Shown here piece by piece: positions 59,801 to 60,005 of a stretch of 60,005 nucleotides of DNA. Numbering within the stretch: position 1 is the stretch's first letter; the number at the start of each line of letters is the position of its first letter. The notes beneath the pieces were generated by a model that did no database searches, had not been told where the DNA came from, and worked only from the letters and a program-made list of their open reading frames with translations. The stretch lies in contig NW_023365737.1 in assembly GCF_000003815.2 (NCBI RefSeq), positions 1 through 60,005 on the forward strand, read 5' to 3'. The translations under genes were made by a program, and so were the position numbers. Origin of the DNA: Branchiostoma floridae. Lineage: Eukaryota; Chordata; Leptocardii; Amphioxiformes; Branchiostomatidae.

Positions 59801-59998
59801 ACTTCAAGCTCAATTTGACACATGATGCTGTTAAACTTCCTTCATGAGTTTAATAGAGGGCATAAAATCTGGGTTTAATATTATCGTCAAAACGTTTCTT
59901 TAACATAATATATAGTCTAGCTGCATAAGGAAAATCAAAACTTACCATTACATGGTTGAGTTTCAATGCAGTTCAACAGTTCTCCCTCAACACAGGTA
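8243..59998 (-). CDS. SSPO: SCO-spondin-like giant secreted glycoprotein, 67 exons, 5' end outside window
   Basis: SCO-spondin is secreted into the central canal fluid and polymerises into the Reissner fibre. I traced 67 consecutive coding exons with GT-AG sites; every join keeps frame, giving about 4,050 residues to the TGA at 8243-8245. Modules seen are 23 TSP1, 10 TIL, 13 VWC-type, 3 LDLa, a mucin-like Thr-rich region of about 1,330 residues, and a terminal CTCK. TSP1 modules carry WxxW (C-mannosylation) and CxxTC (O-fucosylation) motifs. Most module borders are phase 1. The combination of LDLa followed by TSP1/TIL repeats and a CTCK is the vertebrate SCO-spondin layout. The EMI and VWD domains expected at the N-terminus would lie beyond 60005. 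The large mucin region is unlike classical SCO-spondin, so a related mucin/TSP1 mosaic is the main alternative. Introns not listed separately contain nothing I recognise. Confidence 0.8.
9144..9317 (-). CDS. SSPO: Exon 66: TSP1 module
   Basis: [17 protein letters not shown] start, then RTRTC and a cysteine-rich loop (THCCDYAC). The two extra cysteines are unusual. Phase 1 at both ends; donor gtacgt. Confidence 0.85.
9731..9777 (-). CDS. SSPO: Exon 65: second half of VWC-type module
   Basis: 47 nt. Completes a split TG|T Cys codon, then [15 protein letters not shown]. Joins exon 64 and exon 66 in frame. Confidence 0.8.
10232..10331. other. Assembly gap, 100 N, in intron 64
   Basis: Exactly 100 N, probably a placeholder of unknown true size. 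The rest of 9778-10652 is intronic with no feature recognised. Confidence 1.
10653..10814 (-). CDS. SSPO: Exon 64: TSP1 second half plus VWC first half
   Basis: Starts by completing an Arg codon, then [14 protein letters not shown]; it continues into [18 protein letters not shown] and ends on split Cys codon TG|. No TIL precedes this VWC. Confidence 0.85.
11619..11697 (-). CDS. SSPO: Exon 63: TSP1 first half
   Basis: [19 protein letters not shown] through NRF, ending in a split AG| codon (phase 2). Confidence 0.85.
12074..12120 (-). CDS. SSPO: Exon 62: second half of VWC-type module
   Basis: 47 nt: [15 protein letters not shown] after the split Cys codon; donor gtaagt. Confidence 0.85.
12321..12443 (-). 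CDS. SSPO: Exon 61: TIL end plus VWC start
   Basis: [20 protein letters not shown], then a [12 protein letters not shown] linker and CNN, ending TG|. Joins exon 60 through a split Arg codon. Confidence 0.85.
12992..13112 (-). CDS. SSPO: Exon 60: TIL first half
   Basis: [20 protein letters not shown] through DDCIPGC, with TIL-type cysteine spacing. Phase 1 start, phase 2 end. Confidence 0.85.
13509..13676 (-). CDS. SSPO: Exon 59: TSP1 module
   Basis: [20 protein letters not shown]; all six canonical cysteines present. Phase 1-1. Confidence 0.9.
14139..14356 (-). CDS. SSPO: Exon 58: VWC second half fused to a TSP1 module lacking one Cys
   Basis: [18 protein letters not shown] runs directly into [17 protein letters not shown]. 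The expected RTC is RTY ([10 protein letters not shown]), while the partner Cys (VKC) is kept. The intron usually present between VWC and TSP1 is absent. Confidence 0.85.
14684..14873. mobile_element. Short inverted-repeat element (CCTTTAT ends), copy 1
   Basis: Ends ttcacctttatctt and agataaaggtaac are mutually inverted. The inside contains ggatatcaagt and a gaacggtggtttt / accactgttca palindrome. A relative sits at 16920-17117, and similar ends bound 45335-48727. Confidence 0.6.
14887..14939. repeat. Perfect 13 bp inverted repeat
   Basis: aattctcgctgct (14887-14899) pairs with agcagcgagaatt (14927-14939), located directly beside the element ending at 14873. Confidence 0.7.
15205..15262 (-). 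CDS. SSPO: Exon 57: VWC first half
   Basis: 58 nt: [18 protein letters not shown], ending in split Cys codon TG|. Phase 1 start. Confidence 0.8.
15554..15745 (+). pseudogene. LINE reverse-transcriptase C-terminal relic
   Basis: The plus-strand frame reads [13 protein letters not shown], later [16 protein letters not shown], the familiar RWxGHVxRM ... RPxxRWxDxxxxDL tail of non-LTR retrotransposon proteins. It is 5'-truncated and abuts the donor of exon 56. Confidence 0.6.
15748..15852 (-). CDS. SSPO: Exon 56: TIL second half
   Basis: [18 protein letters not shown] through [13 protein letters not shown]; donor AAAG|gtgggc gives the required phase 1. The nearer GT at CCC T|gtgtc would drop a conserved Cys, so I chose the longer exon. 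Confidence 0.75.
15975..16275 (-). mobile_element. tRNA-derived SINE-like copy
   Basis: On the minus strand a box B-like GTTTGATCC lies at 16215-16223, followed downstream by a segment shared with 33795-34014 (ctgggccacac, catcaca-type tail). Box A is degraded. Confidence 0.45.
16334..16423 (-). CDS. SSPO: Exon 55: TIL first half
   Basis: [20 protein letters not shown] then EHVECVER; phase 1-1, next codon GAC formed with exon 56. Confidence 0.85.
16690..16830 (-). mobile_element. tRNA-derived SINE-like copy, second type
   Basis: The minus strand carries a box A-like GGTAAAGCATTGGGCT and box B-like GGGTTCAATACT followed by cattgggaagggcacttgac. The same tail occurs on the plus strand near 36180 (cccttgggaaaggcacttta). 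Confidence 0.5.
16920..17117. mobile_element. Short inverted-repeat element (CCTTTAT ends), copy 2
   Basis: A near-perfect palindrome at 16993-17014 and 17026-17047 (gacggtggt...actgcatt with its inverse, two mismatches). The outer ends aacctttattcg and cgaataaaggta are also inverted. Relative of 14684-14873. Confidence 0.65.
17168..17341 (-). CDS. SSPO: Exon 54: TSP1 module
   Basis: [20 protein letters not shown] and [10 protein letters not shown]; six cysteines; phase 1-1. Confidence 0.9.
17813..18004 (-). CDS. SSPO: Exon 53: TSP1 module with long first loop
   Basis: [16 protein letters not shown] followed by a longer [18 protein letters not shown] loop, then [14 protein letters not shown]. 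Six cysteines. Confidence 0.88.
18598..18647 (-). CDS. SSPO: Exon 52: VWC second half
   Basis: 50 nt: [16 protein letters not shown] after the split Cys codon; phase 1 end. Confidence 0.8.
18900..19233 (-). CDS. SSPO: Exon 51: complete TIL plus VWC start with extra linker
   Basis: [20 protein letters not shown] through [10 protein letters not shown], then an insert of about 45 residues rich in Thr, Ser and Ala (from [15 protein letters not shown]) before GECMV and TG|. This linker replaces the usual short YPPG-type stretch. Confidence 0.85.
19768..19935 (-). CDS. SSPO: Exon 50: TSP1 module
   Basis: [30 protein letters not shown]; six cysteines; phase 1-1. Confidence 0.9.
20563..20736 (-). 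CDS. SSPO: Exon 49: TSP1 module
   Basis: [36 protein letters not shown]; six cysteines; donor gtcaga. Confidence 0.88.
21321..21504 (-). CDS. SSPO: Exon 48: unsplit VWC module
   Basis: [17 protein letters not shown], then [20 protein letters not shown] in a single exon. The usual intron within the middle Cys codon is missing here. Phase 0 start. Confidence 0.88.
21776..21954. mobile_element. MITE-like element with ATACTGTRAATG ends, copy 1
   Basis: Left end atactgtgaatg, right end catttacagtat (11 of 12 inverted match). The interior shares gcggctttcgcggcggct-type and taaaccaccacg-type words with 26657-26854. Confidence 0.65.
22314..22474 (-). CDS. SSPO: Exon 47: TIL module
   Basis: [20 protein letters not shown] through [15 protein letters not shown]; phase 1 start, phase 0 end. 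Confidence 0.88.
22946..23116 (-). CDS. SSPO: Exon 46: TSP1 module
   Basis: [37 protein letters not shown] with one extra Cys; phase 1-1. Confidence 0.88.
23316..23359 (-). CDS. SSPO: Exon 45: VWC second half
   Basis: 44 nt: [14 protein letters not shown] after the split Cys codon. It is shorter than its siblings and lacks the final Cys. Confidence 0.78.
23687..23789 (-). CDS. SSPO: Exon 44: VWC first half
   Basis: [20 protein letters not shown] through YKCTN and TG|. Confidence 0.85.
24397..24564 (-). CDS. SSPO: Exon 43: TIL module
   Basis: [38 protein letters not shown]; donor gttaga, phase 1-1. Confidence 0.87.
25436..25606 (-). CDS. SSPO: Exon 42: TSP1 module
   Basis: [33 protein letters not shown]; six cysteines; phase 1-1. 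Confidence 0.88.
26202..26310 (-). CDS. SSPO: Exon 41: TSP1 second half
   Basis: [20 protein letters not shown]; phase 0 start after the GGG of exon 40. Confidence 0.85.
26657..26854. mobile_element. MITE-like element with perfect ATACTGTAAATG ends, copy 2
   Basis: Perfect 12 bp inverted ends at 26657-26668 and 26843-26854. Same family as 21776-21954. No coding capacity. Confidence 0.7.
26934..27042 (-). CDS. SSPO: Exon 40: VWC second half fused to TSP1 first half
   Basis: [14 protein letters not shown] then [20 protein letters not shown], ending phase 0. Confidence 0.87.
27379..27466 (-). CDS. SSPO: Exon 39: VWC first half
   Basis: [20 protein letters not shown] then VDCNQ and TG|; donor gtataa. 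Confidence 0.8.
27734..27773. repeat. Inverted repeat enclosing TCTCGCGAGA
   Basis: Perfect 12 bp arms ggtctagtcttg (27734-27745) and caagactagacc (27762-27773) enclose the 10 bp palindrome tctcgcgaga at 27747-27756, the known CGCG promoter motif bound by BANP. It is intronic here (intron 38). Confidence 0.7.
28004..28158 (-). CDS. SSPO: Exon 38: TIL second part
   Basis: [47 protein letters not shown]. The TIL fold is shared with the end of exon 37 through a split Arg codon. Phase 2 start, phase 1 end. Confidence 0.83.
28795..29002 (-). CDS. SSPO: Exon 37: TSP1 module plus TIL start
   Basis: [36 protein letters not shown], continuing without an intron into [13 protein letters not shown]. 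Phase 2 donor (CG|gttagg). This TIL border intron is missing compared with the other units. Confidence 0.83.
29195..29460. repeat. Tandem pair of TTTCAGTACCA hairpin repeats
   Basis: Two related units. The second has perfect arms tttcagtacca (29408-29418) and tggtactgaaa (29441-29451). Relatives occur near 21641, 26069 and 32822. Confidence 0.6.
29614..29713. other. Assembly gap, 100 N, in intron 36
   Basis: Exactly 100 N. Exons 36 and 37 still join in frame across it. Confidence 1.
29811..30011 (-). CDS. SSPO: Exon 36: TSP1 module
   Basis: [36 protein letters not shown]. It has extra cysteines (WCPW, SCP) and a longer MRIGIQKEM loop. Phase 1-1. Confidence 0.86.
30537..30583 (-). CDS. SSPO: Exon 35: VWC second half
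   Basis: 47 nt: [15 protein letters not shown]; donor A|gtaggt keeps phase 1. Confidence 0.84.
30637..30736. other. Assembly gap, 100 N, in intron 34
   Basis: Exactly 100 N, 54 bases from exon 35 on its 5' side in gene direction. The VWC frame is intact across it. Confidence 1.
30900..30991 (-). pseudogene. tRNA-like sequence (class II, Leu/Ser type), degenerate
   Basis: The minus strand has box A TGGCCGAGCGG, a T arm gtgggttcaaaccccac with box B, and a long variable-arm hairpin (gcag...ctgc). The acceptor ends pair poorly and I cannot form a proper anticodon stem, so this looks like a tRNA pseudogene or SINE head. Confidence 0.55.
31588..31831 (-). CDS. SSPO: Exon 34: complete TIL plus VWC first half
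   Basis: [52 protein letters not shown], ending CNE and TG|. Phase 1 start. Confidence 0.88.
32341..32511 (-). CDS. SSPO: Exon 33: TSP1 module
   Basis: [35 protein letters not shown]; six cysteines; phase 1-1. Confidence 0.88.
33481..33645 (-). CDS. SSPO: Exon 32: TSP1 module
   Basis: [35 protein letters not shown]; short fourth-Cys loop; phase 1-1. Confidence 0.88.
33795..34014 (-). mobile_element. tRNA-derived SINE-like copy
   Basis: The minus-strand head at 34014 reads cagcgcagtggccaagtggg with box A TGGCCAAGTGG (33996-34006) and box B GTTTGATCC (33953-33961). It shares a downstream body with 15975-16275. Confidence 0.6.
34137..34307 (-). CDS. SSPO: Exon 31: TSP1 module lacking one Cys
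   Basis: [20 protein letters not shown], then [17 protein letters not shown]. The usual third Cys is Gly (RSG), while its partner at KPC is kept. Phase 1-1. Confidence 0.86.
34768..34814 (-). CDS. SSPO: Exon 30: VWC second half
   Basis: 47 nt: [15 protein letters not shown] after the split Cys codon. Confidence 0.85.
35137..35259 (-). CDS. SSPO: Exon 29: TIL end plus VWC first half
   Basis: [37 protein letters not shown] and TG|. Phase 2 at both ends. Confidence 0.87.
35541..35832. repeat. Purine-rich AGAGACAG / (AG)n low-complexity tract
   Basis: Imperfect agagacag repeats grade into a perfect (AG)n run from about 35766 to 35832, only about 30 bases from the donor of exon 28. It splits one TIL domain. 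Confidence 0.95.
35865..35985 (-). CDS. SSPO: Exon 28: TIL first half
   Basis: [39 protein letters not shown]; split Arg codon to exon 29. Confidence 0.86.
36120..36300 (+). mobile_element. SINE-like copy with ttgggaaaggcac tail
   Basis: Box B-like gggtttgaattc is followed by cccttgggaaaggcacttta, matching the tail of 16690-16830. Confidence 0.4.
36547..36711 (-). CDS. SSPO: Exon 27: TSP1 module
   Basis: [37 protein letters not shown]; six cysteines; phase 1-1. Confidence 0.88.
36820..38325. mobile_element. TIR element of 1.5 kb with internal tandem array
   Basis: tagtctgtgac (36820-36830) is the exact inverse of gtcacagacta (38315-38325). The right half holds three copies of an approximately 260 bp unit, marked by gacaacgggaacat at 37712, 37981 and 38237. 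No transposase frame is seen. It fills most of intron 26. Confidence 0.65.
37486..38290. repeat. Three tandem approximately 260 bp units
   Basis: Each unit carries a catctgctt word, a gggtgttattt-like stretch, cctgccgcaaaaa, gcatcatcgtc, and gacaacgggaacat. Spacing is 269 and 256 bases. Confidence 0.75.
38724..38826 (-). CDS. SSPO: Exon 26: TSP1 second half
   Basis: [29 protein letters not shown]; phase 0 start. Confidence 0.85.
38960..39120 (+). pseudogene. Non-LTR retrotransposon C-terminal relic
   Basis: In the frame through 39019 the plus strand reads [20 protein letters not shown] then [10 protein letters not shown] to a TAG at 39118-39120. The PRT-x-LWNSLP block is characteristic of LINE reverse-transcriptase tails. 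Confidence 0.6.
39465..39547 (-). CDS. SSPO: Exon 25: TSP1 first half
   Basis: [20 protein letters not shown], ending QQ at phase 0. Confidence 0.85.
39838..39884 (-). CDS. SSPO: Exon 24: VWC second half
   Basis: 47 nt: [15 protein letters not shown] after the split Cys codon. Confidence 0.84.
40019..40079 (-). CDS. SSPO: Exon 23: VWC first half
   Basis: [19 protein letters not shown] and TG|; phase 1 start. Confidence 0.82.
40416..40613 (-). CDS. SSPO: Exon 22: complete TIL module
   Basis: [48 protein letters not shown]; donor gtttga; phase 1-1. It is the intact member of a decayed tandem series lying just 5' of it in gene direction. Confidence 0.87.
40627..41290 (-). pseudogene. Tandem array of about five decayed copies of the exon 22 5' half
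   Basis: Copies end at the cctctgaaag acceptor motif near 40779, 40929 and 41034, with more degraded ones to about 41195 and 41270. The best copy keeps [20 protein letters not shown] but has Cys to Phe (AFTIGDC) and lacks the second TIL half. Each copy includes intron sequence (gtaaacagtggtgaaag), so whole exon-intron junctions were duplicated. Confidence 0.8.
41631..41813 (-). CDS. SSPO: Exon 21: TSP1 module
   Basis: [40 protein letters not shown]; six cysteines with a longer loop; phase 1-1. Confidence 0.87.
42303..42394 (-). CDS. SSPO: Exon 20: TSP1 second half
   Basis: [24 protein letters not shown]; phase 2 start. Nearly the same N-terminal half as exon 64. Confidence 0.85.
42846..42924 (-). 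CDS. SSPO: Exon 19: TSP1 first half
   Basis: [20 protein letters not shown] through ERF, split AG| codon; 79 nt like exon 63. Confidence 0.85.
43080..43126 (-). CDS. SSPO: Exon 18: VWC second half
   Basis: 47 nt: [15 protein letters not shown] after the split Cys codon. Confidence 0.84.
43298..43427 (-). CDS. SSPO: Exon 17: TIL end plus VWC first half
   Basis: [37 protein letters not shown] and TG|. Phase 1 start, unlike the phase 2 start in units 28/29 and 60/61. Confidence 0.84.
43639..43890. repeat. CAGGTGCA minisatellite
   Basis: An irregular array of about 13-16 bp units around acaggtgcattga with 12 exact CAGGTG hexamers. It ends about 25 bases from the donor of exon 16. Confidence 0.85.
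43916..44038 (-). CDS. SSPO: Exon 16: TIL first half
   Basis: [40 protein letters not shown]; phase 1-1. Confidence 0.84.
44612..44785 (-). CDS. SSPO: Exon 15: TSP1 module
   Basis: [37 protein letters not shown]; six cysteines; phase 1-1. Confidence 0.9.
45463..45845. repeat. Tandem duplication, about 190 bp unit
   Basis: The series caccctttccgcaacttaac, cgtgcctttccgcaactatt and cgtcgttaatgacagttttt appears at 45470-45654 and again at 45668-45845 with few changes. Confidence 0.8.
47440..48150. repeat. Three diverged tandem blocks of about 250 bp
   Basis: Each block contains ggcgcatg(tggtatattgag), taatttggtaaaagyaatgc and cctcttct words (near 47563, 47785 and 48058), preceded by aacacgytaacacag. 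Confidence 0.7.
47869..47910. repeat. Perfect 16 bp hairpin with G6/C6 core
   Basis: cataaaaggggggagg (47869-47884) and cctccccccttttatg (47895-47910) are exact inverses around a 10-base loop. A half copy (cataaaagggggagg) lies near 48144. Confidence 0.85.
48857..49024 (-). CDS. SSPO: Exon 14: TSP1 module lacking one Cys
   Basis: [20 protein letters not shown], then [16 protein letters not shown]. The third Cys is Val, while its partner (LPC) is kept. First TSP1 after the LDLa/mucin block. Phase 1-1. Confidence 0.84.
49457..49630 (-). CDS. SSPO: Exon 13: Thr-rich linker plus LDLa module
   Basis: [19 protein letters not shown], then [35 protein letters not shown]. The calcium-binding DCxDGSDE is intact. 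Phase 1-1. Confidence 0.9.
49924..49977 (-). CDS. SSPO: Exon 12: short Ser/Thr/Pro linker exon
   Basis: 54 nt: [17 protein letters not shown] between good splice sites, phase 1-1, so it could also be skipped in frame. Confidence 0.65.
50380..51144 (-). CDS. SSPO: Exon 11: mucin-like segment plus LDLa module
   Basis: About 215 Thr/Ser/Pro-rich residues without Cys, then [31 protein letters not shown], a complete LDLa. Phase 1-1. The Thr-rich part is expected to be heavily O-glycosylated. Confidence 0.88.
51523..54312 (-). CDS. SSPO: Exon 10: giant mucin-like (PTS) exon, 930 codons
   Basis: One open exon of 2,790 nt, phase 1 at both ends (acceptor cattag, donor gtaagt). It is dominated by Thr with Ser, Ala, Val, Gly and Pro, and I see no Cys. 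Two internal repeat families are visible: units of about 18 residues (TTGxTTxGVTETxxK) in the N-terminal half, and five units of 39-43 residues ([15 protein letters not shown]...) in the middle. Such regions form extended, O-glycosylated stalks in mucins. It lies between LDLa modules of a SCO-spondin-type protein, where vertebrate SCO-spondin has no domain of this size. The antisense frame also stays open, a by-product of ACN-rich codons. Confidence 0.9.
54755..54923 (-). CDS. SSPO: Exon 9: mucin-like segment
   Basis: [20 protein letters not shown], then [14 protein letters not shown] and TATT; phase 0 start, phase 1 end; acceptor tctttag. Confidence 0.8.
55526..55629 (-). CDS. SSPO: Exon 8: mucin-like segment
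   Basis: [34 protein letters not shown]; acceptor cctag, donor gtaaga; phase 1 to phase 0. Confidence 0.78.
55867..55892. repeat. (CA)n microsatellite
   Basis: A dinucleotide run in intron 7. Confidence 0.95.
56077..56259 (-). CDS. SSPO: Exon 7: Gly/acidic then Thr-rich segment
   Basis: [20 protein letters not shown] is followed by a run of six Glu broken by nothing else, then [17 protein letters not shown]. It leads into the mucin region. Phase 1-1; donor gtgact is weak. Confidence 0.72.
57224..57340 (-). CDS. SSPO: Exon 6: LDLa module
   Basis: [38 protein letters not shown]. The calcium-site DNCGDNSDE is intact. A small GGPTG insert lies in the loop. Phase 1-1. Confidence 0.9.
58160..58211 (-). 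CDS. SSPO: Exon 5: VWC third part
   Basis: 52 nt: [17 protein letters not shown]; phase 0 start, phase 1 end. The CCYC motif is typical of the VWC C-terminus. Confidence 0.82.
58731..58838 (-). CDS. SSPO: Exon 4: VWC central part
   Basis: [36 protein letters not shown]; the CxxCxC core of a full-length VWC. Phase 0-0. Confidence 0.87.
59209..59237 (-). CDS. SSPO: Exon 3: VWC first part, micro-exon
   Basis: 29 nt: CIYNGQAIE, from acceptor cctcag to donor gtaagg. It joins exon 2 and exon 4 in frame to complete the module. Confidence 0.78.
59538..59711 (-). CDS. SSPO: Exon 2: TSP1 module lacking one Cys
   Basis: [17 protein letters not shown], then [17 protein letters not shown]. The third Cys is Pro (RTP) and its partner (AEC) is kept. 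Phase 1-1. Confidence 0.85.
59946..59998 (-). CDS. SSPO: Exon 1 of window: VWC second half
   Basis: 53 nt: [17 protein letters not shown], completing a split Cys codon that begins in an exon beyond the window edge. Donor gtaag. Confidence 0.8.
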
Positions 59999-60005
59999 CT
60001 GAAAT

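Noticed and set aside
1-60005. CRISPR arrays, bacterial operons or phage features
   Set aside because: Spliceosomal introns, LDLa/TSP1 exons and tRNA-derived SINE-like copies show animal DNA; no repeat-spacer array is present.

Overview
The window reads as intron-rich animal genomic DNA, most likely from a cephalochordate (amphioxus). That guess rests on a SCO-spondin-type gene with very many introns, CCCTAA-type telomere-like repeats, abundant short inverted-repeat elements and tRNA-derived SINE-like sequences. The organism itself is inferred, not proven. Three runs of exactly 100 N mark assembly gaps at 10232-10331, 29614-29713 and 30637-30736.

Left end (1-5400, + strand): two tandem three-exon genes, at 784-2456 and 2803-4845, encode small (106 and 107 aa) intracellular cystatin (stefin A/B)-like proteins. 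Exon sizes and phases match each other and resemble the stefin gene layout. The last intron of the second copy carries an approximately 500 bp terminal-inverted-repeat element that the first copy lacks. A degenerate telomere-like CCCTAA tract follows.

Middle (5400-8240): convergent intergenic DNA. It holds an inverted repeat, one possible orphan terminal exon and a polyadenylation signal for the large minus-strand gene.

Rest of the window (8243-59998, - strand): one giant secreted, cysteine-rich gene, open at its 5' end beyond the window. I could assemble 67 coding exons whose splice sites and phases all agree. They encode about 4,050 residues and end in a C-terminal cystine knot (CTCK). The domain order, N to C, is: VWC, TSP1, VWC, LDLa, a Thr/Ser/Pro mucin-like region of about 1,330 residues (one exon alone encodes 930), LDLa, LDLa, then ten repeats of a (TSP1)1-3-TIL-VWC super-unit, then TSP1, VWC, TSP1 and CTCK. 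This is the C-terminal two thirds of a SCO-spondin-like protein (Reissner fibre glycoprotein family) with a huge mucin domain set among the LDLa modules.

The introns carry SINE-like and LINE relics, short inverted-repeat elements, a 1.5 kb TIR element with a 3 x 260 bp array, a candidate 3.4 kb element with internal duplications, and a decayed tandem array of copies of one TIL exon.

The strongest unusual observations are the mucin exon and its internal repeat families, four TSP1 modules that each lack the same cysteine, the pseudo-exon array at 40.6-41.3 kb, and the empty-site pair that dates the TIR insertion in the cystatin-like genes.
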